From: Pseudobutyrivibrio sp.
Lineage (GTDB): Bacteria > Bacillota > Clostridia > Lachnospirales > Lachnospiraceae
NCBI RefSeq assembly: GCF_015057185.1
Contig: NZ_SVEV01000003.1
Span: 62,001 to 126,000, forward strand
Length of the DNA stretch: 64,000 nt
Reading direction: 5' to 3'
Shown: positions 18,824 to 29,831 of the stretch, in pieces
Numbering within the stretch: position 1 is the stretch's first letter
How the letters are laid out: each line of letters begins with the position of its first letter
Made by a program: the position numbers and the translations under genes
The notes under the pieces: model-generated
What the model was told of the DNA's origin: nothing
The model's database searches: none
The model's input: only the letters and a program-made list of their open reading frames with translations

Positions 18824-19747
18824 ATGAAGAAACTATCAATAGTAGTACCTTGCTACAATGAGGAAGAATCATTACCTATATTTTACAAGACGGTCTGCGA
18901 TATGCAGGATCAGCTTCCAGTGGAGCTTGAGTTTGTATTTATAGATGATGGTTCAAAGGACAGAACATTAGAGGTGTTTAGAGAGCTCAGTGCTAAGGAT
19001 GAGAGAATACATTATGTTTCATTCTCAAGAAACTTTGGTAAAGAGGCTGGAATCTACGCCGGACTTCAGAAAGCAACAGGGGATTATGTTGTAATGATGG
19101 ATGCTGATTTACAGGATCCACCTGCATTACTTCCTCAGATGATTGCTGATTTGGAAAGTGGAGAGTATGAGGTTGTTGCTACCCGTCGAGTAGATAGAAA
19201 AGGAGAGCCACCAATTCGTTCATTCTTCGCTAGAAAATTCTATTCAATAATGAACAAAATCAGTAGTGCAGACATTGTTGACGGTGCTAGAGATTATCAG
19301 ATGATGACTAGAAAAGTAGCTGACGCTATTCTTTCTATGGGTGAGTACAACCGATTCAGCAAAGGTATATTTGGTTGGGTAGGATTTAAACGTAAATGGA
19401 TTGAGTTTGAAAACGTAGAACGCGTGGCAGGAGAGACTAAGTGGTCCTTCTGGAAGTTATTTATTTATGCAATTGATGGAATCGTAGCCTTTAGTACTGC
19501 TCCACTGATTCTTGCGTCAGTATTTGGATTAATCATGTGCCTTGTGGCATTCTTATTCATAATCGTAATTATTGTAAAGACGTTAGTGTATGGTGATCCA
19601 ACAGGTGGCTGGCCATCAATGGTATGTATCATCCTACTTGTTTCTGGTATCCAGTTGCTTTGCATGGGTATCTTGGGACAGTACATGGCGAAAGCTTATT
19701 TGGAGACAAAGGATAGACCTATTTACTTGGTACAGGAAGAAAAATAA
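18824..19747 (+). CDS. Glycosyltransferase family 2, GtrB/DPM1-like
   Basis: SIVVPCYNEEESLP, FIDDGSKDRTLEV, SRNFGKEAGIYAGL, MDADLQDPP; two C-terminal TM segments. Confidence 0.9.
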   Translation: MKKLSIVVPCYNEEESLPIFYKTVCDMQDQLPVELEFVFIDDGSKDRTLEVFRELSAKDERIHYVSFSRNFGKEAGIYAGLQKATGDYVVMMDADLQDPPALLPQMIADLESGEYEVVATRRVDRKGEPPIRSFFARKFYSIMNKISSADIVDGARDYQMMTRKVADAILSMGEYNRFSKGIFGWVGFKRKWIEFENVERVAGETKWSFWKLFIYAIDGIVAFSTAPLILASVFGLIMCLVAFLFIIVIIVKTLVYGDPTGGWPSMVCIILLVSGIQLLCMGILGQYMAKAYLETKDRPIYLVQEEK

Positions 19748-21388
19748 ATGACTAATATGAAAAAGTATATCCAAACTAAATATGTATTACCAGTCATGCT
19801 AATAGCATGTGCTGCGTGTCAGTTATTGATTACTTGCTATTTCAATTTTTTAAAGGCACCTGAGCATATGACAATAGACTCCTCATGGGAGTATCTCAAG
19901 GCAATGGTGATTGGAGACAATGGAGGATTCTTTCCGACTGATTTGCTTCATGCAACTACACAACCATTGGTAGAGAGAATATTTTTGCTAGTTGCTCCTT
20001 TGTATAGATTGACAGGAAATGTATATACAGCATACGCCATTGCAAATTTGGTAATCACATTGCTTTCAGCTTTTGTGATATACAAAATCGGTCAGAATTT
20101 AGATTTCGAGATTTGGCATATATTTGTTATTGTTAATTTGTTCCTATGCCCATACTTAGCTTCAGGATTTAATATCAATAATGATCTAGGCTATTTTATC
20201 TGTGTAAATGGATTTATGGCAGCTCAAAACATGTCTGAGTTGTTTTTTCTGTTAATTCTATACATTTTTACCATTGAAAATATTGAAAAAAAGTCTATTG
20301 TAGTAAGCGGTATTACCATAGTTTTTGGCGCATATCTAAGTGTATGCAAGGGACTAGGTATGCTGACTTGGGTCGGAATCCCATTAATTGCATACGTGAT
20401 TGTTTATGCATGGATAAAAAATGAGCCTAAGGTATTAATATCTTGGAAGGCAGTTATTGCATATTTAACAATAGCAGCTATGTTTATTGGTCGTGCTATC
20501 GGTGGTGTGATGGGACTATCATATCAGGATGGTGGTTACAACTGGACTGATGCTTCAAATATCTTTTCGAATATTGGCAAGATGATTGAGGGCTTTATGC
20601 TTTTGATTGGCGCAGTTCCTGCTACAGGCATTGAGCGAGGTGCTTTTTCAATCAATGGTCTACCATATGTTTTTGGCAGAGTGATCTTCTACGTGATTGT
20701 AATAGCAATTGCTTGGAATGTCGTTAAGCTGATAAAAGATAGAGATTTCGATGGCAAAAAGTATCAGGTGCGACTTATGTTGGTGGTACTGTTTGCAGTT
20801 ACGTTTTTACAATATTCTATCGTGGACACTAGATTAGGTGGCGAAGGAGATATATTCTGCGCTAGATATCTGATTACAGCACTTATAGGAGCATTTTTCC
20901 TAGTAGGGTTCTTCCTTAAAGAGCTTGGAGATAGCTTTTTCAAGAGATGTGGTGTTGTTGCACTATTTGCATCAATGGTATTTATGGATTTATTTTCTGA
21001 TTACTATTTGTCATGTGCCGATAATAGTCAGTTTAGGACGAAGGAAATACTTGCAGTAGTAGAGGAGTATAATCCAGGACTTATTGTATTTTGGAGTGAT
21101 TTTGAGGAACTAACACCAGCAGAGAAGATTATCCGCGTAGAGGATTACAGCCGAGTATATAAAAATGTTACAAGAGGTGACATGTATAGTAATTTCGGTG
21201 ACTATAGTTATTACGACGACACTACAGAATATGCAGGCACAACTATGATTGTTACTGCTACGGAGAATCCAGGAGCACCAGCGGAGCTTTTGGATAAATA
21301 TCAGTTGGTATATGAAGAGAATGATATTTCGATTTACTATGCAGACCAAAACTATATAGATTTGGCTGAGTGGTGTAGTAATCTTTAG
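19748..21388 (+). CDS. Polytopic membrane protein
   Basis: Hydrophobic ORF contiguous with gtrB-like gene. Confidence 0.6.
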   Translation: MTNMKKYIQTKYVLPVMLIACAACQLLITCYFNFLKAPEHMTIDSSWEYLKAMVIGDNGGFFPTDLLHATTQPLVERIFLLVAPLYRLTGNVYTAYAIANLVITLLSAFVIYKIGQNLDFEIWHIFVIVNLFLCPYLASGFNINNDLGYFICVNGFMAAQNMSELFFLLILYIFTIENIEKKSIVVSGITIVFGAYLSVCKGLGMLTWVGIPLIAYVIVYAWIKNEPKVLISWKAVIAYLTIAAMFIGRAIGGVMGLSYQDGGYNWTDASNIFSNIGKMIEGFMLLIGAVPATGIERGAFSINGLPYVFGRVIFYVIVIAIAWNVVKLIKDRDFDGKKYQVRLMLVVLFAVTFLQYSIVDTRLGGEGDIFCARYLITALIGAFFLVGFFLKELGDSFFKRCGVVALFASMVFMDLFSDYYLSCADNSQFRTKEILAVVEEYNPGLIVFWSDFEELTPAEKIIRVEDYSRVYKNVTRGDMYSNFGDYSYYDDTTEYAGTTMIVTATENPGAPAELLDKYQLVYEENDISIYYADQNYIDLAEWCSNL

Positions 21389-21426
21389 AAATGAAATAGA
21401 GGGGGAGAGAAAAAGAGGAATGAAGA

Positions 21427-22683
21427 ATGCTATTTTTACGCATTGAAGAAAATAAAAAGTGGTACAAGATAGTTGATTTTACAATCTATACCGCAGCAGT
21501 TATATGTTCAACATTGGTAGTGTTTTATTTGATTTATAATCAGGCAACACATACAGGCGATATGTACCTTTCTGACATACATCCTTATATAGATGAGATG
21601 CTTGGTACACAGGATGAGTATAGTTTTCCATACCCTGTAATGTTTAAGTTTGCTTGGTTAATATATATGATTTGTGGCAAGCCAGAGCTATCTATGGCTA
21701 TAGCTGTCACAATGTTAAACACACTTGCCATTATTGTTACACGCAAAGTGGTTGCAAAGCAGACTAATACTAATATATTGGCAACAGTTAGTACATTGAT
21801 GCTGTTTTTCAGTTCGATGCTTTTTTCTCATGCTTTTTTTAGATTTGGGATAAAGAATTTTTATCTAGGAGTATATTCTCCAAATCCATGGCATAATCAG
21901 ACTTTGATGGCAGCTAGACCATTTATGATCTTAGCCTTTGTGTATGGAGTAAAGACTCTTTGTTCATACGAAGAGGACTTCAAAGAAGGCTTGTTTTCGG
22001 TTTATGCAAAGCGAAATATAAAAGACTATTTTATATTTGGTCTTTTTATGCTCTTAGTAACTATGACAAAACCTGCATATACTCTTCCACACGGAGTAGC
22101 ATTTGCTGCAGTTATGCTCTATAGATTGCTTTCTACGAGATTTAGAAATATCAAGCAGACGATTTTCATGGGACTATTTTATATTCCGACAATAGTTGCA
22201 CTTTTGTATCAGTATTCTGGAGTGTTTACAGGTACATCAGTGCAGGGGGATGAAAATGGAATTGGTATAGCATTTGCTAGAGTTTGGTCACAATATAATG
22301 GAAATATTCCTCTTGGAATTGTGCTTGCAGCAGCATTTCCAATAGTAGTATTATTGCTGAATTTTAGAGTACTAAAAGAGTCAACACAGTATAGAATGGC
22401 CTGGTTTGTTTATCTAGTAGGATTGTTGATGGCCCTAGTATTCTATGAAAAGGGATTCAGAGAAATCCATTTCAATTTTCAATGGGGATATATGTGTGGG
22501 TTGTTTATAGTATTCTTAGTATCTGTTATTGAATTAATAAAACAATTTATGACTATTCTGCAAAGAAAAGCAGATAGATTATTAAAGATAAAGGTAAGTA
22601 TTGAAGTGGTAGTATTGGTGCTACATGTTTTATGTGGACTAAATTACTTTGTGAGAATGTGCTGGGGAATTAGTTATTGTTAG
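21427..22683 (+). CDS. Polytopic membrane protein
   Basis: Hydrophobic ORF; IHPYIDEMLGTQDEYSFPYP loop. Confidence 0.55.
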   Translation: MLFLRIEENKKWYKIVDFTIYTAAVICSTLVVFYLIYNQATHTGDMYLSDIHPYIDEMLGTQDEYSFPYPVMFKFAWLIYMICGKPELSMAIAVTMLNTLAIIVTRKVVAKQTNTNILATVSTLMLFFSSMLFSHAFFRFGIKNFYLGVYSPNPWHNQTLMAARPFMILAFVYGVKTLCSYEEDFKEGLFSVYAKRNIKDYFIFGLFMLLVTMTKPAYTLPHGVAFAAVMLYRLLSTRFRNIKQTIFMGLFYIPTIVALLYQYSGVFTGTSVQGDENGIGIAFARVWSQYNGNIPLGIVLAAAFPIVVLLLNFRVLKESTQYRMAWFVYLVGLLMALVFYEKGFREIHFNFQWGYMCGLFIVFLVSVIELIKQFMTILQRKADRLLKIKVSIEVVVLVLHVLCGLNYFVRMCWGISYC

Positions 22684-22714
22684 AATCACTTAAAATAAAA
22701 AGGACTAAAAAGAA

Positions 22715-24586
22715 ATGAATGAGGAAAATGAAAAAGTTACAAAGAGTCATAAGATAGGTGGGACAGTGCTAAAAGTTCTGTACTATATCTTCGTGATACT
22801 ATTGGTGGTATTGTTTTTTACCGTTGCATATTTCAAAAATTCGTGGTCGAATCTTACATTTGCAGAGATAATGTTCCATTTAAATACCACAATTGCTGGG
22901 ACGAATCCGGACATGATTATATCTGCATTGCTAAAATATGGATTACCTGCTGTAGTAATAATTGCAGTTATCATATTAGGTAGAATATACCTTAAGAAAA
23001 AGAATATAAAGGCATTTAAAATAGCTTCTGTAATTGTGATGGTGGCATTGATACTTGCAAATACCATCAGTGTATATTTGTTTGAAAAAGATACTCATAT
23101 AATTAGAGATTTTAAAAATTCATTATTTCACACAAATTACGGTGAATTTGTAGAGGAGCAGTATGTTGACCCAGCTACTGTATCTATTACATTTCCTGAA
23201 AAAAAGAGAAATTTGATTTATGTCTACATGGAATCCATGGAGTCTACATTCTCTGACAAGGAAAATGGTGGAGCTTATAAAGATAACTATATTCCGAATT
23301 TAACAAAGATTAGTGAGACAAATGACAATTTCTCTGGAGATGCAGGCACATTAAATGGTGGTATAGCGCTTCCTGGTACTAACTGGACTAGTGCAGCAGC
23401 ATTTTCACAAGCCAGTGGACTGCCATTGCAGTTGCCAGTAGATGAGGGACAGTTGGGTGATGATGCAGAGTTCTTCCCAACAGTAATCACACTTGGAGAC
23501 ATTTTAAAGAACGAGGGATACACCAATGTCCTTGAAATGGGCTCAGATTCATACTTTGGAGCTATCAATTCTTATTATTCTAGTCATGGTGATTACGAAA
23601 TCCATGATTATGATTATGCGCTAACAACCGGATTGGTTCCAAAGGATTACTATGCATTTTGGGGCTATGAGGACGAAAAACTATTTGAGTTTGCAAAGCA
23701 GGAGATAACAGAGCTTGCAGCTAAGGGTGAGCCATTTAACTATACAATGTTCACTATGGATACACATGCAGAGGATGGATATGTTTGCCAGCTTTGTGAT
23801 GATGAATATGATGATCAGTATGCAAACGTTATCGCTTGCTCAGACAAGCAGGTAAGTGAATTTGTAGAGTGGATTCAGCAACAGGATTTCTACGATAATA
23901 CAACGATTGTTCTTACTGGTGATCACCCAACTATGGATTCGGATTTCTGTTCTGATATTGGCAGCTATCAGAGAAAAACATATACAGCGATTATTAATTC
24001 GGCAGTTGAACCAGTGAATACAGAGCATAGAGAGTATGCCACAATTGATTTGTTCCCAACTGTATTAGCAGCACTTGGTGTAGAAATGTCATCTGATAGA
24101 TTGGGCTGTGGTACTAATCTATATGGTGAAGAACAGACCTTAGTCGAAGAATATGGCATAGACAAGTGTATTGATGAGTTTACAAGAGAGTCATTATTCG
24201 TTGAAAATCTAGCAAAGGTCAACCTGGAAGTCGACCAAGCGAAGCTTGATGCTTCTGCAGAAAATGCCTACCTTGAAGTAGCAGAAGATAATGGATTTAT
24301 TCGATTTAGATTGCAAAAAGCTGATGCTATTAGTATGCTTGAAATTGACAATATGAAGCTGGTTGTGCATAACAACAGCACAGGCGAGGAGTTAACATAC
24401 GATATAGATTTAGAAAGAGTTCGAGCAGGCTGGCATGGAGTGGTTCACTCAGAGATTCCATTTGATCAGGTTTCTAATCTAGATTGTGATGTTTACATCA
24501 CAGCAGGTGACTACAAGGACTATCTGCTAAAATCATTTACTGCTGATGAGTTCGAAATGTGGGATATCAGATGGGATGTCGATTAA
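22715..24586 (+). CDS. LTA synthase / phosphoglycerol transferase-like sulfatase-fold membrane enzyme
   Basis: FPEKKRNLIYVYMESMESTF, LPGTNWTSAAAFSQASGLPL (candidate catalytic Thr), TMDTHAEDGY, VLTGDHPTMDSD. Confidence 0.85.
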   Translation: MNEENEKVTKSHKIGGTVLKVLYYIFVILLVVLFFTVAYFKNSWSNLTFAEIMFHLNTTIAGTNPDMIISALLKYGLPAVVIIAVIILGRIYLKKKNIKAFKIASVIVMVALILANTISVYLFEKDTHIIRDFKNSLFHTNYGEFVEEQYVDPATVSITFPEKKRNLIYVYMESMESTFSDKENGGAYKDNYIPNLTKISETNDNFSGDAGTLNGGIALPGTNWTSAAAFSQASGLPLQLPVDEGQLGDDAEFFPTVITLGDILKNEGYTNVLEMGSDSYFGAINSYYSSHGDYEIHDYDYALTTGLVPKDYYAFWGYEDEKLFEFAKQEITELAAKGEPFNYTMFTMDTHAEDGYVCQLCDDEYDDQYANVIACSDKQVSEFVEWIQQQDFYDNTTIVLTGDHPTMDSDFCSDIGSYQRKTYTAIINSAVEPVNTEHREYATIDLFPTVLAALGVEMSSDRLGCGTNLYGEEQTLVEEYGIDKCIDEFTRESLFVENLAKVNLEVDQAKLDASAENAYLEVAEDNGFIRFRLQKADAISMLEIDNMKLVVHNNSTGEELTYDIDLERVRAGWHGVVHSEIPFDQVSNLDCDVYITAGDYKDYLLKSFTADEFEMWDIRWDVD

Positions 24587-26089
24587 ATGCTTTATGAGGA
24601 TTTATCTATGATAAACATGCAAAATATGATGTCATGTAAAAGTATTTTTTTGAAGTCGTTCTTTATTACGCTTCTGTTCTTGGGAACGGGATATCAAATC
24701 AAATATGCAGTAGATACTTTTTGGACATTTGAGGTTGGATTCGAATATATGGCATTTGATATGTTTAGCCGTAATGGACGTCCAATCATTGCATTTATTT
24801 ATTGGTTATTCTCTCTAACGAATCTGCAAAATGAGTGGTTTTATTATTTTTCTTATGCCCTTGCATTCATTTGCGCAATGATATCAATAGTTGTGTATAC
24901 CGAGGTGCTTGGTTATTATATTAAAAATGAGAACTTAAGAATCCTTTTGAGCTTTTTGTCTATAATCAATCTATATTCGATTGAATATTTCATGTTTGTT
25001 GAGGAAGGTGGATTCTTACTAGGGATACTATTTTGTGTCTCCGCTGTATATTTTATAAATAAGTATTTAAGAACCTCATTGCCTAGTAATATTGCTTTTG
25101 CATTAGTAATGGTATTGTTAGCGGTATGTACATATCAAGGAGTTCTGCCAGTCTTTTTTATTTTATCAATACCATGCATATGTAAGAATTCAGATTCCAT
25201 GATGGATTATATAAAAAAAGGATTGATTCTTTGCTTTATATATTTGGTTTCTGCTGGTATTTATGTGATTATTTATAAGTTGTTTTGTGATGGGGCTCGA
25301 TCAGCTACAGGAAATACACTCATAGAGAGAATTAAGTATGCAATGTATGTTATCAAACATTCGTATACAACTACCGCTAACTTACTGCCTAAGTACTTAT
25401 ACATGTGTATAGGTTTAGTGATACTTGTATTTAGTGTATTTGGAATTACCAAACTAAAGGACAGGGGCAAGGCTATCTTAAATGTAGTAATAATAATTGT
25501 AGCTAATTCGGTTTTGCCTGTAGCTAGTTTAATCGTATCAAGCGGATGGGAAGCACCTAGAATTATTTATCCTATAATGAGTTTGGCTGGCGTCCTAGGT
25601 GTAAACTATTTTATTAATATTTGCGACTGTTCAGAAGAGATAGATAATAATCGATTGCCTAAATATGTTGTGACTTTCGTTTGCCTTATACTATTGTTCT
25701 CGCAGTATTTGTCTTTTACTAGGATATACAATGATAAGTATAAAATGAATTATGCAGATATGGTGAGAGTTCAGGAAATAGGTCAAACTATTAAGGAATA
25801 TGAGGCAGAGACAGGCAATAAAATAGTACAGTTTATTTTTTACTATGATGCTCATCAAGATAATCCATATTATCAAGGATTATATTCAGAAGGGGATTTG
25901 GTTGTATCTTCATTTCATAGTTGGGATAGTCAATTAAATGCAATAAATTATTATCTCGGTACAGATTATCAAAGATTGCTTCAGCAGGATGATACATATA
26001 AAGAATACTTTTCACAACTAGATTGGAAATGTTATTCGCCTTCTCAAATTAGATGCGATTATGATACAGTGCATTACTGCGTATATTAA
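24587..26089 (+). CDS. GtrII-like glucosyltransferase membrane protein
   Basis: DMFSRNGRPIIAFIYWLFSL, VCTYQGVLPVFFILS pattern of the GtrII family. Confidence 0.65.
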   Translation: MLYEDLSMINMQNMMSCKSIFLKSFFITLLFLGTGYQIKYAVDTFWTFEVGFEYMAFDMFSRNGRPIIAFIYWLFSLTNLQNEWFYYFSYALAFICAMISIVVYTEVLGYYIKNENLRILLSFLSIINLYSIEYFMFVEEGGFLLGILFCVSAVYFINKYLRTSLPSNIAFALVMVLLAVCTYQGVLPVFFILSIPCICKNSDSMMDYIKKGLILCFIYLVSAGIYVIIYKLFCDGARSATGNTLIERIKYAMYVIKHSYTTTANLLPKYLYMCIGLVILVFSVFGITKLKDRGKAILNVVIIIVANSVLPVASLIVSSGWEAPRIIYPIMSLAGVLGVNYFINICDCSEEIDNNRLPKYVVTFVCLILLFSQYLSFTRIYNDKYKMNYADMVRVQEIGQTIKEYEAETGNKIVQFIFYYDAHQDNPYYQGLYSEGDLVVSSFHSWDSQLNAINYYLGTDYQRLLQQDDTYKEYFSQLDWKCYSPSQIRCDYDTVHYCVY

Positions 26090-26122
26090 TTTGAAATGCA
26101 AAATAAGTAGGGAGAATGAAAG

Positions 26123-26812
26123 ATGATAGGAGTTTATGATTACACAGTTATTTTGACTTATCTTTCCGCTGTTTCAGGTGTGTTAGGTATTATATTTACA
26201 ACTACCGGTATAGGACATCCATATTGTGGTGCATTATTCCTTATGGTGTCAGGTCTTTTTGACGGATTTGATGGTAAGGTTGCTAGAACAAAAAAGAATC
26301 GAACAGATTATGAGAGACGCTTTGGTGTACAGATTGATTCATTATCGGATTTGATTTGCTTTGGAGTGCTTCCTGCATCAATCGGTCTTGGTCAGCTCAG
26401 AGCTAGTGGAAGACTAGTTGATTTAGGAAGAGGTCATGCAAGACCAGATAATTATGAGCTTATTCTATTGCTCATCTCGATTGCAGCTTTTTATGTTCTC
26501 TCAGCTTTAATCCGTTTGGCATATTTCAACTCCACAGAGGATGAACGTGCTGAGGAGAAAAAGATAAAGGGTAAAGAGTATTTTACAGGTATGCCTGTTA
26601 CAACCGCTGCGCTTATTTTTCCATTAACATTAGTTATTAACTGGTTTATTAGAGTGGATTTGACTATTTTTTACTTCTGGTTATTGTTTGTTACAGGGCT
26701 ATTGTTTGTAGGAAATTTCAAGGTTCCAAAGCCGGGAAAGAAGACATTTGCTGCAATGATAGTTGTTGGATTGGTTGAGTTTATTTCGGTTGTGTTTATA
26801 TTATTTGGATAG
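26123..26812 (+). CDS. CDP-alcohol phosphatidyltransferase family (PssA-like)
   Basis: CDP-OH-P motif: GLFDGFDGKVARTKKNRTDYERRFGVQIDSLSDLICFG. Confidence 0.88.
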   Translation: MIGVYDYTVILTYLSAVSGVLGIIFTTTGIGHPYCGALFLMVSGLFDGFDGKVARTKKNRTDYERRFGVQIDSLSDLICFGVLPASIGLGQLRASGRLVDLGRGHARPDNYELILLLISIAAFYVLSALIRLAYFNSTEDERAEEKKIKGKEYFTGMPVTTAALIFPLTLVINWFIRVDLTIFYFWLLFVTGLLFVGNFKVPKPGKKTFAAMIVVGLVEFISVVFILFG

Positions 26813-26915
26813 AATATTTTTATTGCGGTTGTCTCTGTTTGCTATTGCAGGGACAATTGCTGCTTTTACAGGTGATATATCAAATTAGAGAGTAGAAAGG
26901 TATAAGAATTATTTC

Positions 26916-28889
26916 ATGAAAATAAATGAGATAATAAAATCAGAAAAAAGTATAAAGCATTACATTTCAGTGGCAATTATGTTTTTTGTATTGCTAGTGG
27001 CTTTGTATACTATTATGACTTATGGGCGAACAATCGTAGATTCCGATTATGCCATATCATATAGATATTATAATGCCATGCAAAGAACGGGAAGTGTTTA
27101 TCCTGAAACATGGAATACATCAAATGGAGAAATCTATTCATTCAATATTTTCCCATTAACCTTATTGTTCTTTGCAGTTATTAAAAATGCAGTACTTGCG
27201 AGGACAGTGTCATCAGCAGTATTCTTACTACTAATGTGTCTTGGAATTATATGGCTTTTTAAATCATATCTGAAAAATTCTGCATGGATTATTGCAATTC
27301 CAGTGAGTGTGATTTTTTTATGTGGGAAAACAGCTCGAAGTATGATATTGTTCCAAGGCGCATATGGATCAATTGTATTGGCAGTAACTATGTGCGTTGG
27401 ATTGTTTTTTGATATATTACTAGAACAAAATAACAGTAAATTAAAATATATCTTTTTTGGCCTTTTGTTATTTTTGATGACCATGGGAGGAATTAGATAC
27501 TTTGTAGAGTACTTAGCTCCAATTTTTGCAGCTACTGTATTTCTGGGTTTTATAGACAAAAGAATAAACAAGAGAATAGATAAGTACTACTATAAAAGAA
27601 CGATGGCTCTAACATTTGTGCCTGCATTACTTGGATATTGCCTGTACAAATATATTGGCGTTGTTCGTAATATGAATTACAGTGGTAATAGTAGTCCTCA
27701 AATTCGTTTGGATATTTCCACTATAAAAGAAAACATAATATGTTTATGGGGTAATCTTATAAATATTTTTGGATATAGCAATGATAATATAGGATACATT
27801 AAATTTGCATATATCGTTATTGCGGTTGTTATTACAATTGTAATACCGTTGATACAGCTAATTAAAATAAAAAAATGTTCTCAAAAAGAACAGGCTTTTA
27901 TCCTATTTGGATTGTTTCACAATGCTGTAATTATCATGGCAATTTTGTTATGTAGTATGAATGAAGAACGCTATTTGTTAAGCTGTATCTTTGTGAATAT
28001 AATTATCAGTGCTAATTATATATATAAGTTCTTAGCTGATAAGAGTAGAAAAATAGTTAGTACGGCAATGGTGTTATTTGTTGTCCTATGTGTATACTAC
28101 TCTGCTAATTTAATAAAAGTAAGTTTTGACTGGAAAGAGAAATATGAAGCTGTAGCTCAGATTAGTATTGAACTAATGAATCGAGGCATACATAGTGTCT
28201 ATGGAACATATTGGGTAGCATATCCAAATGAAATATATACCAATAGTCAAATAAAAGCCGCTGCAGTTCGAATTAGCTCCGCTTCGTTAGTGAAATTTTA
28301 TGGTCAAACCGACGATTCTGTTTTCGATTATAAAGATGGTAAAAGTTGTCTTATATTAACAGCAAAAGAATTCGATGATTATGTGAATACATATGGAGTT
28401 GATCCAGCTGAAAAATTAGTTGGAAAACCTGTTGAAGTATTTGCAATGGAAAATGAATGCTATAAGGAATTGTTTGGAGATACAAAACTGATAATATATG
28501 TATATTCAGATGACATATGCGATAGACTGACTGATGGACTTAGAGATGGAATTCTCAGCCCTTTGGAACTAGATTTTAATGAATGTGGGGAAAGAACGTC
28601 AGAAGTAATAACATTGTTAAATGGTGGTATTGTACATGGACCTTATGCAACAATTAATCCAGGTGACTATATAGTTAAGTATGAAGGAGAAAAGCTTTCT
28701 GAATGTGAGTATTATGTATATTCAGAAAGTAATTCAACCAAAGTTGATTTTGAAGTAGTTGAGGCTAATGACAATACAATAATAATGAATCTGTCGATTA
28801 ATGGAGCGGTTGAGGATATCCAGTTTTATTTGGTAAATAATAATGATGAGACTGTAAAATTAAAAAGCATTACTGTGGAATCAAGATAG
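26916..28889 (+). CDS. Polytopic membrane protein, possible GT-C glycosyltransferase
   Basis: Multi-TM N-terminal part plus C-terminal soluble domain. Confidence 0.55.
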   Translation: MKINEIIKSEKSIKHYISVAIMFFVLLVALYTIMTYGRTIVDSDYAISYRYYNAMQRTGSVYPETWNTSNGEIYSFNIFPLTLLFFAVIKNAVLARTVSSAVFLLLMCLGIIWLFKSYLKNSAWIIAIPVSVIFLCGKTARSMILFQGAYGSIVLAVTMCVGLFFDILLEQNNSKLKYIFFGLLLFLMTMGGIRYFVEYLAPIFAATVFLGFIDKRINKRIDKYYYKRTMALTFVPALLGYCLYKYIGVVRNMNYSGNSSPQIRLDISTIKENIICLWGNLINIFGYSNDNIGYIKFAYIVIAVVITIVIPLIQLIKIKKCSQKEQAFILFGLFHNAVIIMAILLCSMNEERYLLSCIFVNIIISANYIYKFLADKSRKIVSTAMVLFVVLCVYYSANLIKVSFDWKEKYEAVAQISIELMNRGIHSVYGTYWVAYPNEIYTNSQIKAAAVRISSASLVKFYGQTDDSVFDYKDGKSCLILTAKEFDDYVNTYGVDPAEKLVGKPVEVFAMENECYKELFGDTKLIIYVYSDDICDRLTDGLRDGILSPLELDFNECGERTSEVITLLNGGIVHGPYATINPGDYIVKYEGEKLSECEYYVYSESNSTKVDFEVVEANDNTIIMNLSINGAVEDIQFYLVNNNDETVKLKSITVESR

Positions 28890-28934
28890 TGTAAATGTAT
28901 TAGAAATGGCAAACTATTATTTTTCATATTATTA

Positions 28935-28943
28935 TGCTATAAT
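28935..28943 (+). promoter_or_regulatory. Extended -10 promoter element upstream of rfbF-like gene
   Basis: TGCTATAAT (TGnTATAAT) 45 nt upstream of the ATG; no clear -35. Confidence 0.55.
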
Positions 28944-28988
28944 AGTTCGAGTTTTGTTTAAAAACATATAATAAAAAGGAGTATTAAC

Positions 28989-29765
28989 ATGAAGGTTGTA
29001 CTTTTGGCAGGTGGATTTGGAACACGTATTTCAGAAGAATCTCAATATAAACCAAAGCCAATGATAGAAATTGGAGGTAAGCCTATATTATGGCATATCA
29101 TGAAGGAATATTCTTACTATGGTTACAATGAGTTTGTAATCTGTGCAGGTTATATGCAACACTATATTAAGGAGTGGTTTGCAGATTATTTCCTTCATAA
29201 TAGTGATATTACATTTGATTACACAGAGGGCGAGAGAAAAATTATAGTACATGATCAGTATCTCGACAAATGGAAAATTACAGTAGTTGACACAGGTCTT
29301 AATACTATGACAGGTGGACGAATCAAGCGTATTCAAAAATATATTGGCAATGAGCCATTTATGATGACATATGGTGATGGTGTTTGCGATGTAAATATTA
29401 ATGAGCTAGTTGAGTTTCATAAATCTCACGGCAAGATTGCTACACTTACAGCAGTTCGTCAGGATCAGTCAAAGGGTGTTCTTGATATTGGTGGTGACAA
29501 TGCCGTTAGAAAGTTTAGAGAAAAAAGAGCTTCAGACGGAGTGCCTATTAATGCAGGATATATGGTGCTACAACCGGAGATATTTGATTACATTGATGGA
29601 GATGACACAGTATTTGAACGCGAACCTCTTGAGAAACTTGCATCTCAGGGCGAACTCATGAGCTATACATATGATGGTTTCTGGCAGTGTATGGATACTA
29701 AGCATGAAATGGATAAGCTTAATGAAATGTTAGAAAATGGTAAGGCACCATGGAAGAAATGGTAA
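28989..29765 (+). CDS. rfbF: Glucose-1-phosphate cytidylyltransferase
   Basis: MKVVLLAGGFGTRISEESQYKPKPMIEIGGKPILWHIMK; NAGYMVLQPEIFDYI; FWQCMDTKHEMD. Confidence 0.93.
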   Translation: MKVVLLAGGFGTRISEESQYKPKPMIEIGGKPILWHIMKEYSYYGYNEFVICAGYMQHYIKEWFADYFLHNSDITFDYTEGERKIIVHDQYLDKWKITVVDTGLNTMTGGRIKRIQKYIGNEPFMMTYGDGVCDVNINELVEFHKSHGKIATLTAVRQDQSKGVLDIGGDNAVRKFREKRASDGVPINAGYMVLQPEIFDYIDGDDTVFEREPLEKLASQGELMSYTYDGFWQCMDTKHEMDKLNEMLENGKAPWKKW

Positions 29766-29831
29766 ATATTAACAACTTGTTTGATGATATAATCAACTAA
29801 TAAGTACGAAGAATTGAAATGAGGTATATAT

